Part shown: positions 1 to 11,661 of the stretch, piece after piece
Position numbering within the stretch: position 1 is the first letter of the stretch
Layout: each line of letters opens with the position of its first letter
NCBI RefSeq assembly: GCF_007673775.1
Contig: NZ_VEAF01000005.1
Coordinates: 250,157 to 314,156, forward strand
Source of the DNA: Curtobacterium sp. 9128
GTDB taxonomy: Bacteria > Actinomycetota > Actinomycetes > Actinomycetales > Microbacteriaceae
Reading direction: 5' to 3'
DNA: 64,000 bases
Notes under the pieces: generated by a model
Seen by the model: only the letters and a program-made list of their open reading frames with translations
Databases searched by the model: none
What the model was told of the DNA's origin: nothing
Translations under genes and position numbers: made by a program

Positions 1-912
1 TCGACCCGGCGCAGCGAGACCCGGCGCAGCGAGACCCGGCGCGGCGAGACCCGGCGCGCCAGCCCCGCCGGCCCCGGCGCGCCCGGCACGTGCGGCACGA
101 GCAGAGCCGCGCGCGGGCTCCGCGCCGGGGACCCACACGCCCGCTGCCGTCAGGGCCTCCCCGTGGGCGCGGAGCACCTCGTCGGGAGCGCCGTCCGCGA
201 CGACGCCTCCTCCTGGTTCGAGGAGCACCAACCGGTCGACCAGGTCGAGCCACGTGCCGATCCGGTGCTCCACGACGAGCATCGTCGCGCCGGTGTCGTC
301 GAGCAGCGCCCGGACGGCGTCGTGGACCTGGACGACTCCGGACGGGTCGAGGTTCGCGCACGGTTCGTCGAGCACGAGCGCTCCCGGACGCATCGCGAGC
401 ACCCCGGCGAGCGCCAGTCGCTGCCGCTGCCCGCCGGAGAGCATCGTGGTGGACCGGTCGAGCGCCAGGTCCAGCCCGACGACGTCGAGGGCGGACCGCA
501 CGCGCTGCCAGATCTCCGGTCGTGGGACCCCGGTGTTCTCGCAGCCGAACGCGACGTCGTCGCCCACGCGGGACATCACGGTGTGGGCCTCGGGGTCCTG
601 CATGACGAGCCCGACGCGACCGCGGACCTCCCCGGGGGCGACGCCGTCGACGAGCAGCGTGCCGGAGACGGCGGCGGCGGCGTCGTCGGCGGGGTCGGGT
701 TCGTCGGGCAGCACGGCCGCGATCGCCCGGAGGAGCGTGGACTTGCCCGCACCGGACGCACCGACGACGGCGACGCGTTCGCCGGGCTCCACCGTCAGGT
801 CGACGCCGCGGACCGCCCAGGCAGAGCGCCCGGCGTACCGCCACCCCCAGTCCCGGAAGACGACCCGAGCGGCAGCAGCGGCAGCACCAGCAGCAGCGCC
901 CGGCACGCTCAC
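1..912 (-). CDS. ykoD: ECF transporter energizing ATPase, YkoD-like (partial)
   Basis: ABC ATPase of an energy-coupling factor importer, presumably for thiamine or its HMP precursor. The reading frame is open to the window edge, so the C-terminus is missing. The GTG start overlaps the stop of the S-component gene (GTGA). Visible motifs are Walker A GASGAGKST near residue 50, a Q-loop VMQDPEAH, the signature LSGGQRQRLAL and Walker B LVLDEPCANLDP. After the ABC domain the protein enters an Ala/Pro/Gly-rich stretch built from 15-bp repeats. YkoD-type ATPases carry two ABC domains, so this stretch may be the linker to a second domain beyond the window. The TPP riboswitch upstream of the operon supports the thiamine assignment. 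Confidence 0.88.
   Translation of the reverse strand, partial: MSVPGAAAGAAAAAARVVFRDWGWRYAGRSAWAVRGVDLTVEPGERVAVVGASGAGKSTLLRAIAAVLPDEPDPADDAAAAVSGTLLVDGVAPGEVRGRVGLVMQDPEAHTVMSRVGDDVAFGCENTGVPRPEIWQRVRSALDVVGLDLALDRSTTMLSGGQRQRLALAGVLAMRPGALVLDEPCANLDPSGVVQVHDAVRALLDDTGATMLVVEHRIGTWLDLVDRLVLLEPGGGVVADGAPDEVLRAHGEALTAAGVWVPGAEPARGSARAARAGRAGAGGAGAPGLAAPGLAAPGLAAPGR
3..50 (-). repeat. 15-bp tandem repeat coding an Ala/Pro/Gly linker
   Basis: About three copies of GACCCGGCGCAGCGA (one with a substitution) run in tandem. They are in frame with the ECF ATPase and encode Leu-Ala-Ala-Pro-Gly repeats on the minus strand. Confidence 0.8.
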
Positions 913-1547
913 GCCGCCGGGGAGGTGCGGGCGTGCTGCACGGCGTGCTCGCGCCCCACCGCGAACGCGGACAGCACCCCGGTCCTCGCGAGCGCCCGCA
1001 CGATGAGCCACGACCCGGCGCCGGCGATCACCGCTCCGGAGATCGTCGCGGAGATGATGTAGACGGTCTTGAACGCGACGTCGAGCCCCGGGTACCAGAG
1101 CACCGAGTCGTTGATGCCCAGCGCGAGACCGGCTGCGGCACCGGCGAGCACCACGACGGGCAGCCGGTAGACCCGGTAGAGGAAGAGCGCGAGGACGATC
1201 TCGGCGCCGAGTCCCTGCACGAGGCCGGCCTCGAGCGTGGTCCAGCCCCACTGCGTGCCGAAGAGCGCCTCGACACTGGCGGCGACGATCTCGGCGAACA
1301 GCGCGGCGCCGGGCTTCCGCACGATGATCGCCACGATGGGTCCGGCGAGGAGCCAGACCCCGCCGAAGAGCGCCTGCGTGCCGGGCAGCAGCAGCGCGAC
1401 GGCGGCGGAGAGGGGTTCGTACCCGAACTCCCAGAGCTTGAAGACGACCCCGACGGCGACGGCGAGGACACTCGCGACGACGATGTCGACGACCCGCCAG
1501 CGCAGCGAACGGGTGGGACGGATGACGGACTGCGTGCTCGACAGCAT
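909..1547 (-). CDS. ykoE: ECF transporter S component, YkoE-like (thiamine/HMP)
   Basis: 212-residue membrane protein with about six hydrophobic segments, of the YkoE type that binds thiamine or HMP and works with YkoD/YkoC. The segment with LWEFGYEPLSAAV and the later GINDSVLWYPG stretch look like this family. It follows a TPP riboswitch. A strong ribosome site AGGGAGGAG (1558-1566) lies 10 bases before the ATG, inside the 3' part of the riboswitch. The gene overlaps the downstream ATPase by 4 bases. Substrate is inferred from family and riboswitch, not from binding residues. Confidence 0.88.
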   Translation of the reverse strand: MLSSTQSVIRPTRSLRWRVVDIVVASVLAVAVGVVFKLWEFGYEPLSAAVALLLPGTQALFGGVWLLAGPIVAIIVRKPGAALFAEIVAASVEALFGTQWGWTTLEAGLVQGLGAEIVLALFLYRVYRLPVVVLAGAAAGLALGINDSVLWYPGLDVAFKTVYIISATISGAVIAGAGSWLIVRALARTGVLSAFAVGREHAVQHARTSPAA

Positions 1548-1551
1548 GATG

Positions 1552-1655
1552 CTCGGACTCCTCCCTGCGCCGGCATGACCCGGATCAGGTTCGACGGTCG
1601 GAGCGCCACTCGCTCCCTCTCAGCCCGGCGATCCCGGACTCCCGTGTGTGTCCTG
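1552..1655 (-). promoter_or_regulatory. TPP riboswitch (THI element)
   Basis: On the minus strand the conserved THI-box blocks occur in order: GGGCTGAGAGGGAGC, then GTCGAACCTGATCCGGGTC, then ATGCCGGCGCAGGGAGGA. The closing stem can form between GGAC near 1653 and GTCC near 1555. The Shine-Dalgarno sequence of ykoE lies in the 3' strand, so TPP binding probably blocks translation initiation (inference). Confidence 0.95.
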
Positions 1656-1699
1656 CCAGTCTAGACGGAACGCGAGCAGGTGGGTCGCGGTCCATGATT

Positions 1700-1745
1700 A
1701 CGGCCTGGAGGCGCGTGGCGGGGCCGCCACGAGCCTCCAGGCCGT
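1700..1745. terminator. GGAGGC-family hairpin, terminator of the GerW-like gene
   Basis: Perfect outer arms ACGGCCTGGAGGC (1700-1712) and GCCTCCAGGCCGT (1733-1745), with a second inner stem GTGGC/GCCAC. It lies just past the stop of the minus-strand GerW-like gene. It belongs to the dispersed GGAGGC/GCCTCC repeat family. Confidence 0.75.
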
Positions 1746-1752
1746 CGGTGGG

Positions 1753-2073
1753 TCACTTCTTGAGGACGCGGACCAGCTTCCGGAGCACGGTGCCGGTGGT
1801 CCAGACCAGCGGGATGCTGACGGCCATGAGCGCGATGAGGTTCGGTTCGAACTCGAGGTCCTTGCCCGGCCGGCGGACGTAGGCGCCGATCGGGACGGCG
1901 ACACCGCCCGCGCCGCCGCCGCCGGAGGCGTCGTCCCCGGCGCCGCCGAAGCCGAACCAGCCGAGGGACACCGGGATGAGGGTCTGGTCGCCGACCTCGA
2001 CCGGGTCCCCGTAGTTGGTGGAGACGCCGATCGGGCGCACCTTGTCTGCGATCTGCGTGACGATGTTGGCCAT
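1753..2073 (-). CDS. GerW/YtfJ-family protein
   Basis: 106-residue protein starting MANIVTQIADKV. The pattern VGDQTLIPVSLGWFGFGGAG followed by a Gly/Ala loop and IGAYVRRPG is typical of the GerW (YtfJ, sporulation) family, which is common in non-sporulating actinobacteria where its role is unknown. A C-terminal hydrophobic segment (LIALMAVSIPLVW) precedes a basic tail. The ATG at 2073 is chosen because the family homology begins there. The gene is divergent from treX, with 73 bases between the starts. Confidence 0.75.
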   Translation of the reverse strand: MANIVTQIADKVRPIGVSTNYGDPVEVGDQTLIPVSLGWFGFGGAGDDASGGGGAGGVAVPIGAYVRRPGKDLEFEPNLIALMAVSIPLVWTTGTVLRKLVRVLKK

Positions 2074-2146
2074 GCGGGCGAGGCTACTCCGCGGACAGCA
2101 CAGGGACGCGTGGATACGGTTGGCTCGACCCACTCTGGAGGATCGA

Positions 2147-4425
<2,279 letters not shown>

Positions 4426-4429
<4 letters not shown>

Positions 4430-6999
4430 CCCGCCGTGTCCCCGTCTCCACCTACCGCCTGCAGGTCTCCCCGGACTTCGACCTGTCTGCGGCGACCGAC
4501 GTGGTGGGCTACGTCCGCGACCTCGGTGCCGACTGGCTGTACCTCTCCCCCGTGCTGCAGGCCGAACCGGGCTCGGCGCACGGCTACGACGTCGTCGACC
4601 ACACCCACGTCGACGACGAGCGCGGCGGCGACGCGGCGTTCCGCGTCCTCGCGGAGGCGGCGCACGCGGCCGGCCTCGGCGTGCTCGTCGACGTCGTCCC
4701 GAACCACGTCGGTGTCGCCACCCCCGAGGTGAACCCGTGGTGGTGGTCGCTCCTGACCCACGGCCAGGGGTCCCCGCTCGCGTCGGCGTTCGACGTCGAC
4801 TGGCAGGCCGGCGGCGGGCGGATCCGCATCCCGGTCCTCGACGACCGACTCCTCGAGGCGGTGACGCTCGACACCGGTCGCGCCGACGCCGACGGCACCG
4901 GTGCGGTGCTCCGCGTCGGCGAGACCGCCTACCCCACGGCGCCCGGCACGGTGCACGACGGCGACGACGTGGAGACGGTGCACGCCCGGCAGCACTACGA
5001 GTTCGTGCACTGGAAGCGCGCCGACCACGACCTGAACTATCGACGGTTCTTCGCGGTGAACACGCTCGCGGCGATCCGCGTCGAGGACCCGGAGGTGTTC
5101 GCGGCTTCCCACACCGTGATCGGCAGCTGGTTCCGCGACGGACTCGTGGACGGCCTCCGCATCGACCACCCGGACGGCCTGTACGACCCGGCTGGGTACC
5201 TGCAGGACCTGTCGGAGCTCACCGGCGGCGCGTACACGCTCGTCGAGAAGATCCTGGAGCCCGGCGAGGAGCTCCCGGCGAGCTGGCCCGTCGACGGTAC
5301 GACCGGCTACGACGCGCTCGGCGTGGTGGACCGGCTGTTCGTCGACCCGCGCGGCGAGGACGCGCTCTGGGCCACGGTGCCGGACGAGCCCGCCGACTGG
5401 CAGGCCCTGACGCACGACACCCGGCGCGGCATCGCGGAGGGCATCCTCGGCAGCGAGGTCGAGCGGCTCGCCCGCCTGCTCGAGGCCCCGGCCGGCGCGA
5501 GCACCGCCACGACGGCCGGCGACACCGCCACGACCGACGGCGACCCCGCCACGACCGAGGGCGACCCCGCCACGACCGACACCGAGCACGCCCGGCTCGT
5601 CGACGCCCTCGCCGAGGTCATCGCGTCCTTCGACGTGTACCGCACGTACCTGCCCGAGGGCGCCCACCACCTGATCAGCGCGCTCGAGCAGGCCGCCGAG
5701 ACCCGTCCCGACCTGGCGGACGTCATCGACCGGATCGCCCCGGCGCTGATCGACCCGTCGCACGCCGCCGCGATGCGCCTGCAGCAGACCACCGGCATGG
5801 TGATGGCGAAGGGCGTCGAGGACACCGCGTTCTACCGCACCGCCAAGCTCAGCTCGCTGAGCGAGGTGGGCGGCGACCCGAGCGTCTTCGCCGCCACCCC
5901 GGACGACTTCCACGCGGCGCAGCGCGAACGCCTGGCGAGCTGGCCGCACACGATGACGACCCTCACCACGCACGACACCAAGCGCAGCGAGGACACCCGC
6001 GCCCGGATCGCCGTGCTCGCGGAGCTCGGCGACGAGTGGACCGCGACGTTCCGGAAGCTGCACGCCCTGGCGCCGCTCGAGGACGAGGTGTTCGCGAACC
6101 TGCTCTGGCAGGCCATCGTCGGCGCGCGCCCGGCGAGCCGGGAGCGGATGCACGCCTACGCCGAGAAGGCCTCGCGCGAGGCCGGGAACAGCACCACGTG
6201 GACCGAGCCGGACGAGGCGTTCGAGGGCCGGATGCACGCACTGGTCGACGCGGCGTACGACGACGACGCCGTCGTGGCCGTGCTCGACGAGCTCGACACC
6301 AGGATCGACGCGGCCGGCTGGTCGAACGGCCTCGGCGTGAAGCTCGTGCAGCTGACCATGCCCGGCGTCCCCGACGTCTACCAGGGCACCGAGTTCTGGG
6401 ACCGCTCGCTGGTCGACCCGGACAACCGGCGCGCCGTCGACTACGCCGAGCGCCGGCACGTCCTCGCGGAGCTCGACGGACCAGACGACGACGGTCCGGA
6501 ACAGCTGCCGGCCATCGGGCTCGACGGTGCCGCGAAGCTCCTGGTCACCACCAGGGCGCTACGGCTCCGCCGCGACCACCGTGAGCTCTTCACCCGCTAC
6601 CTGCCGATCGAGGCCACCGGCAGCGCCGCGGACCACGTGGTCGCCTTCGACCGCGGCGGCGCCGTCACCGTCGCCACCCGTCTGCCGCTCGGCCTGGAGC
6701 AGGTCGGTGGCTGGGGCGACACCTGCATCCACCCGGCTCCGGTCGACCGCGTCGACGTCCTGACCGGGAGGCTCGTCCCGGCGACCAGGGGCATCGCGCT
6801 CGCCGAGCTGCTCACCACCTACCCCGTGGCCCTGCTGGTCCCGGCGACCGACGTCGACGAGACCGGCCGCGTCTCCGACGCGACGGACGCGGCGGACGCG
6901 ACCCGTTCCTCCCGTGCGGGTGCACCGGACCACGACGCAACCGACGCCGGCGAGACCGACGCGCAGGCCGACATCGACATCCTGGAGGGTCACGCATGA
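4426..6999 (+). CDS. treY: Maltooligosyl trehalose synthase
   Basis: 857-residue GH13 enzyme that turns the reducing-end alpha-1,4 bond of a maltooligosaccharide into the alpha,alpha-1,1 bond of maltooligosyl trehalose. It starts VPVSTYRLQ as usual for TreY. Predicted catalytic residues are D247 ([12 protein letters not shown]), E274 ([14 protein letters not shown]) and D517 ([12 protein letters not shown]). An unusual Thr/Ala/Asp-rich repeat insertion lies at residues 360-388, and the C-terminus has an Asp/Ala-rich tail. The start overlaps treX and the stop overlaps treZ (both ATGA). Confidence 0.95.
5503..5592 (+). repeat. 21-bp-type tandem repeat inside treY
   Basis: Degenerate in-frame repeats of ACGACCGACGGCGACCCCGCC encode units like TTDGDPA and TTEGDPA. 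They lie between recognisable TreY blocks, so this is a lineage-specific low-complexity insertion. Confidence 0.75.
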
Positions 7000-8750
7000 C
7001 CGCACCCGACCGCTACGCCGTGTGGGCGCCGACCCCGGAACGGGTGCGGCTCGTCGTCGACGGCACCGAGTACCCGCTGACCCGCGGTGACGACGACTGG
7101 TGGAGCACCGACGCGGTGCTCCCCCACGTCGGCGCCCGCTACGGGTTCCGGATCGACGACGACGACGCCGTGCGTCCCGACCCGCGCAGCCGGTACCAGC
7201 CGGAGGGGGTGCACGGCCCGTCCGAGGTCGTCGACCCCGAGCGCTTCTCGTGGACGGACGACGCCTGGACCGGCCGACCCGCCCGCGGTGCCGTGATCTA
7301 CGAGATGCACGTCGGGACCTACACCCCGGAGGGCACCCTCGACGCCGCGGCCGCGAAGCTCGACCACCTGGTCGAGCTCGGCGTCGAGTTCGTCGAGCTG
7401 CTGCCGGTGAACGGCGTCAACGGCGAGTGGAACTGGGGCTACGACGGGGTCGCCTGGTACGCGGTGCACGCGCCCTACGGCGGGCCGGACGCCTACGACC
7501 GGTTCGTCGACCGGGCGCACGCGCTCGGCCTCGGTGTGATCCAGGACGTCGTCTACAACCACCTCGGACCGAGCGGCAACTACCTGCCGCTCTACGGGCC
7601 GTACCTCGTGCAGGGCCTGGCGAACACGTGGGGCGACTCGGTCAACGTCGAGCTCCCCGAGGTCCGGCGGTACGTCCTCGACAACGTGCGGATGTGGTTC
7701 CGCGACCACCACGTCGACGGGCTCCGGCTCGACGCGGTGCACGCGATCCGCGACACCACCCGGCCGCACGTGCTGCAGGCGATGGCATCGGAGACCTCGG
7801 CGTTCTCGGCGTTCACCGGGAAGCCGCTCTCGCTGATCGCGGAGTCCGACCTCAACGACCCGGTCATGTTCCGGTCGCAGGAGGCCGGCGGCTACGGGCT
7901 CGCCGGGCAGTGGTCGGACGACTTCCACCACGCCGTCCACGTCGCCCTGACGGGCGAGACGACCGGGTACTACGCCGACTTCGCGCCGCTGTCGGCACTG
8001 GCGAAGGTGCTCGAGCACGGCTTCTTCCACGACGGAACGTGGTCCTCGTTCCGCGGCAAGCGACACGGACGACCGATCGACCGCGGAACCTCACCGGCGA
8101 CGGCACTCGTCGTGGCGAACCAGAACCACGACCAGATCGGCAACCGCGCAGCCGGCGACCGACTCGCGGCGACGCTGTCCGACGAGGGGCTCGTGATCGC
8201 GGCGGCGCTGACCCTGCTCGGCCCGTTCACGCCGATGCTCTTCATGGGCGAGGAGTTCGCCGCGTCGACGCCGTGGCAGTTCTTCACGTCGCACCCGGAA
8301 CCGGAGCTCGGCAAGGTCACCGCCGAGGGCCGGATCAAGGAGTTCGCGTCGCACGGCTGGGACGAGTCCGCCGTGCCGGACCCGCAGGACCCGGCGACGT
8401 TCCGGAACTCGAAGCTCGACTGGGCCGACGTGACGTCCCCGCGCGGTGCGGAGATCCTCCGGGCCTACCGGGTGCTCGTCGCCCTGCGCCGGACCGACGA
8501 GGCCTTCGTCGACGACCGGTACGAGGCGAACGCCGTCCGCTTCAGTGAGGACCGTCGCTGGCTCGTGCTGACGCGGGGGCTCCTCGGCCCGACCGTGCGA
8601 CCCGTGCACGTGGTCGTGAACTTCCTCGACGACGCGGCGACCGTGCCGGTCCCGGGGGCGTCTGGCGAGGTGTTGTACGCGTTCGGTGCGGCCTCGGTCG
8701 ACGGGGACGACGTCCGGTTCAGCGGGCGCGGGGTCGTCGTCCTGCGCTGA
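6996..8750 (+). CDS. treZ: Malto-oligosyltrehalose trehalohydrolase
   Basis: 584-residue GH13 enzyme that releases trehalose from maltooligosyl trehalose, the last step of the TreX-TreY-TreZ route. Predicted catalytic residues are D246 ([10 protein letters not shown]), E283 (LIAESDLND) and D379 (NHDQIGNR). The N-terminal domain begins [15 protein letters not shown]. The ATG overlaps the treY stop by 4 bases, so the three genes form one coupled operon. A strong hairpin follows 14 bases after the stop. Confidence 0.95.
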   Translation: MTAPDRYAVWAPTPERVRLVVDGTEYPLTRGDDDWWSTDAVLPHVGARYGFRIDDDDAVRPDPRSRYQPEGVHGPSEVVDPERFSWTDDAWTGRPARGAVIYEMHVGTYTPEGTLDAAAAKLDHLVELGVEFVELLPVNGVNGEWNWGYDGVAWYAVHAPYGGPDAYDRFVDRAHALGLGVIQDVVYNHLGPSGNYLPLYGPYLVQGLANTWGDSVNVELPEVRRYVLDNVRMWFRDHHVDGLRLDAVHAIRDTTRPHVLQAMASETSAFSAFTGKPLSLIAESDLNDPVMFRSQEAGGYGLAGQWSDDFHHAVHVALTGETTGYYADFAPLSALAKVLEHGFFHDGTWSSFRGKRHGRPIDRGTSPATALVVANQNHDQIGNRAAGDRLAATLSDEGLVIAAALTLLGPFTPMLFMGEEFAASTPWQFFTSHPEPELGKVTAEGRIKEFASHGWDESAVPDPQDPATFRNSKLDWADVTSPRGAEILRAYRVLVALRRTDEAFVDDRYEANAVRFSEDRRWLVLTRGLLGPTVRPVHVVVNFLDDAATVPVPGASGEVLYAFGAASVDGDDVRFSGRGVVVLR

Positions 8751-8763
8751 CGGGCCACGTGAA

Positions 8764-8796
8764 CTCGGGGCGGGGTCGGATCGGCCCCGCCCCGAG
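8764..8796. terminator. Terminator hairpin after treZ
   Basis: Perfect 12-bp stem CTCGGGGCGGGG / CCCCGCCCCGAG around a 9-base loop. It sits between treZ and the convergent glycosyltransferase gene. The next 100 bases to 8902 hold only GTGCTCGTGCTCG-like short repeats. Confidence 0.8.
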
Positions 8797-8902
8797 CTGC
8801 GTGTGGTCGTGCTCGTGCTCGTGCTGCGCGCGCGGCGGGCTTGCACGTGCTGCGCGCGCGTGCCGGGCTCGCGCGTGCTGCGGGTTCGGTGTTCCGCCGG
8901 GG

Positions 8903-9697
8903 TCAGCGGATCGGGTTCGCCACCGCGTGGGCGTTGCGGCGGACCGACGGGAGCGGCTTGTGCTCCTTCGCCAGGGCACGGACCTCGCGGATGCGGCGGT
9001 CGATGCCCCACTTCGTGACGAGGGTCAGGCTCTCGCGGACGATGTTCCCGCTCATCTTGGAGACGCCGAACTCCCGCTCGGTGAAGGTGATCGGGGTCTC
9101 CACGATGCGCAGACCCGCCTCGAGGGCACGCCAGCACAGGTCGACCTGGAAGCAGTACCCCTTCGAGGCGATGCCGTCGAGGTCGATCCGCTGCAGTGCC
9201 GCACGGGTGAAGACCCGGAAGCCGCCGGTCGCGTCGCGGACGGCGATGCCGAGCGCGATGCGCGTGTAGAGGTTGCCGCCGCGGGAGAGGAGCTCCCGGT
9301 ACCACGGCCAGTTCTCGACCTCGCCGCCGGCGACCCAGCGGGACCCGAGCACGAGGTCGTTCGTGTCCGCGAGCTCGATGAGCCACGGCAGGTACTCCGG
9401 GTGGTGCGACCCGTCGGCGTCCATCTCGACGAGCTTGTCGTACCCGTGCTCGAGACCCCACGCGAACCCGGAGAGGTACGCGCCGCCGAGGCCGTCCTTC
9501 ACGGTGCGGTGCAGCACGTGCACCCGGTCGGTCTCGGTCGCGATCGCGTCGGCGATGTCGCCGGTGCCGTCCGGGGAGTTGTCGTCGACGACGAGCACGT
9601 GGACGCTGTCGTCGGTGGCCGCGAGGGTGCGCGCCACGATGGGACGCACGTTCTCGGCTTCGTCGTAGGTCGGGATGATGACCAGGGTCTCGCTCAT
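8903..9697 (-). CDS. Polyprenol-phosphate mannosyltransferase-like GT2
   Basis: 264-residue soluble GT2 enzyme of the Dpm1/Ppm1 type, which transfers mannose (or another hexose) from a nucleotide sugar to polyprenyl phosphate. It shows VIIPTYDEAENV at the N-terminus, VVDDNSPDGT, the metal-binding DAD at 93-95 (VEMDADGSH), and the family blocks LGSRWV and KGYCFQVDL. No C-terminal membrane segments follow, unlike the GtrB branch. GAGGAG precedes the ATG. Its lipid-linked sugar could be the donor for the GT39-like enzyme at 12698-14683 (inference). Confidence 0.88.
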   Translation of the reverse strand: MSETLVIIPTYDEAENVRPIVARTLAATDDSVHVLVVDDNSPDGTGDIADAIATETDRVHVLHRTVKDGLGGAYLSGFAWGLEHGYDKLVEMDADGSHHPEYLPWLIELADTNDLVLGSRWVAGGEVENWPWYRELLSRGGNLYTRIALGIAVRDATGGFRVFTRAALQRIDLDGIASKGYCFQVDLCWRALEAGLRIVETPITFTEREFGVSKMSGNIVRESLTLVTKWGIDRRIREVRALAKEHKPLPSVRRNAHAVANPIR

Positions 9698-9743
9698 GTC
9701 GCTCCTCGGTGACTCGTGTCCAACATATGGCGGGTGTGCTGCG

Positions 9744-10418
9744 TCACTGCCCTGACAGCGATGCGAACACGATCAGGTTGTCCGTGTAGTGCCCTGTGGC
9801 CGTGTCGAACGTCCCGTCGCACGTGATCAGCCGCAGGTCCGGGGTCGGCGACGATCCGTAGACGTCGCTCGTCGGGAACGCCGACTTCGCCGCCCGCTCG
9901 GTGCGGTCGACCGTGAACGTGCGGGTGCTGCCGTCCGACATCTGCACGTGCACCTGGTCCCCCGCGACCAGCTCGTCGAGCCGGAAGAACACCGCGGCGC
10001 TCGTCGGACTGTCGACGTGCCCGGCGATCACGGCGGGGCCGACCTCACCGGGCACGATGCCGTCGCTGAACCAGCCGGCGTCGTCCCACCCGGTCGGCGG
10101 ATCGAGCTCGCCGGCGGCGCCGCGGTGGAGGTCCTCGAGCGCGGCGTCGACGCCGATCGCGGGGATCGCCACCCGCGTCGGTGTGACCGCGGCACGGGCG
10201 GCGGGCGCTGCCGGGTCCTGGAACCCGGCGATGTCACGGTCGCGGGCGGCCGACGAGCCCTGACGGGCCGGTGCACTCGTCGCGCTGGCCGACGGTGCGC
10301 TCGCGGTCCCGTTCCCGCCGGCGACGGCGACCCCGGTCACGACCGCCCCGGCGGCCACGACCACGGCCGCCCCCGCCGCGATGGCCGCCCAGCGCCCGCC
10401 GGACCGGCGCCCGCTCAC
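9744..10418 (-). CDS. Class F sortase-like protein
   Basis: 224-residue protein with an N-terminal membrane segment (residues 10-34), an Ala/Ser linker and a sortase domain from about residue 80. The predicted catalytic His134 is in IAGHVDS and Cys200 in LRLITCDGTF. Sortases normally also use an Arg after the Cys, but no Arg occurs in the 24 residues after Cys200; the usual position near FD-x-xTGHY is Thr. The protein ends DNLIVFASLSGQ as in class F. The GTG start overlaps the GH8 stop (GTGA). Sortases join proteins to the cell wall or to each other; no LPXTG substrate is visible in the window. Confidence 0.85.
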   Translation of the reverse strand: MSGRRSGGRWAAIAAGAAVVVAAGAVVTGVAVAGGNGTASAPSASATSAPARQGSSAARDRDIAGFQDPAAPAARAAVTPTRVAIPAIGVDAALEDLHRGAAGELDPPTGWDDAGWFSDGIVPGEVGPAVIAGHVDSPTSAAVFFRLDELVAGDQVHVQMSDGSTRTFTVDRTERAAKSAFPTSDVYGSSPTPDLRLITCDGTFDTATGHYTDNLIVFASLSGQ

Positions 10419-11572
10419 GAGTCGCTCCCACCGGCGGTACCGCACCCACCGAGCACGTCCGAGGTCAGCATGGTCGCGCCGAGTGCGGCCCACGCGTCGC
10501 CGTAGTAGGTGGGTGTCGTCGCCGAGGTGCGATCCGCGCGCTCGAGGTCGGTGGTCGCCGCCCCCGTCGCCCCGGACGCCTGCTCGGCTGCGGCACGTGC
10601 TGCGTACGCGAGGGCGCTGCGGTCCCCCGTGACGGCCGTGCCGCCGAGGTCGAGCTGCGCCGCCAGCTGCGTGCTCCGGCGGAGGGTCGGCGCGATCGAC
10701 GCCGCGAGGTGGCGGTCCGACGCGGTGCACGCCTCCGCGTACCGGAGCGGCATGCGCATCGCGTCGTAGCCGTACAGCACGCGACCGTCGCCACCGCCCG
10801 CGGGCATCGGGTCGACGCTGCCGTCCGCGTGCACCTGCGACCAGTCACTCGGCAGGTCCGTCTTCGCCAACACCGCGGCGGTCACCGCGCTCGACCCCCG
10901 CTCGAGCTCCGTCCAGCGCGGGTCGCCGGTCGCGGCCGCGAGCACCCGGTACGCCGCGGGCGACGCGTACGAGGCGTCGTACCGGTACGGCTCGGAGTCG
11001 GCCCACGGCCCGGGCAGCAGGATCCGACCGAGGTCCGTCGTGGCGGTCTCGTGGTCGAGGACCGCCGCGGCCATCGTCCGGCCCGCCCTCGTGTACCGGT
11101 CGTCCCCCCACGCCTTCCCGGCCAGGACCAGGGCCCGGGCGGTGTCGAGGTCGGCGTCGCTCGCGGACTGTTCGTCCACCACCCCGTCGTCCGCGGTCCA
11201 CCGCCATGCGAGCAGCGAGTCGTCCGTGAGCATGTGCCGCTCCGTCCACGACCAGATGGCGCCGAAGCGGTCGCGATCGCCGGACGCGTAGGCGATGAGC
11301 AGGCCGTACGCCTGCCCCTCGCTGACGGTGTCGCCGCCCTGGTCGTGGCGGACGACGCGGCCGCCGTCCACGTAGCGGTCGAGGAAGTCGGCGCGGAGCT
11401 GCGCCGCGGACCGCGTCCCGCTCGGCGGGGTGGTCGACGTCGGGGTCGCCGCCGGTCCGGCATCGGGGCGGGCGTCGGACCAGGGGTGCACGGCGGCGAC
11501 GGCGATGCCGCCGGCGACGAGGACCGCGGCCAGTCCGACAGCGGTCACGGGGATCCAGTTCCTGCGGGTCAT
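10415..11572 (-). CDS. GH8-family glycosidase, membrane-anchored or secreted
   Basis: 385-residue protein with one N-terminal membrane or signal segment (residues 8-28), a Thr/Pro/Ser linker, and a GH8 domain. The expected general acid is E85 in TVSEGQAYGLL, and the Asp-rich block SASDADLDTA (137-144) and YGYDAMRMPLRYA fit the family. GH8 enzymes cut beta-1,4 glucans, chitosan or xylan, and BcsZ-type members sit in exopolysaccharide loci. The location beside a GT2, GT39 and GtrA suggests a role in trimming or releasing a surface polysaccharide (inference). It is translationally coupled to the sortase. Confidence 0.82.
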   Translation of the reverse strand: MTRRNWIPVTAVGLAAVLVAGGIAVAAVHPWSDARPDAGPAATPTSTTPPSGTRSAAQLRADFLDRYVDGGRVVRHDQGGDTVSEGQAYGLLIAYASGDRDRFGAIWSWTERHMLTDDSLLAWRWTADDGVVDEQSASDADLDTARALVLAGKAWGDDRYTRAGRTMAAAVLDHETATTDLGRILLPGPWADSEPYRYDASYASPAAYRVLAAATGDPRWTELERGSSAVTAAVLAKTDLPSDWSQVHADGSVDPMPAGGGDGRVLYGYDAMRMPLRYAEACTASDRHLAASIAPTLRRSTQLAAQLDLGGTAVTGDRSALAYAARAAAEQASGATGAATTDLERADRTSATTPTYYGDAWAALGATMLTSDVLGGCGTAGGSDS

Positions 11573-11602
11573 GGGGCCTGCTTCCTGCTGGTGGGGTCGG
11601 GC

Positions 11603-11655
11603 CTGGAGGCTCGGATCACCTCGGCCGGTCAGGCGGGGGTGAGCCGAGCCTCCAG
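11603..11655. terminator. GGAGGC-family hairpin after the DUF4397 gene
   Basis: Arms CTGGAGGCTCGG (11603-11614) and CCGAGCCTCCAG (11644-11655), perfectly complementary, between the DUF4397 stop and the GH8 start. Likely terminates the DUF4397 transcript; also a member of the dispersed repeat family. Confidence 0.65.
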
Positions 11656-11661
11656 TCCGGG

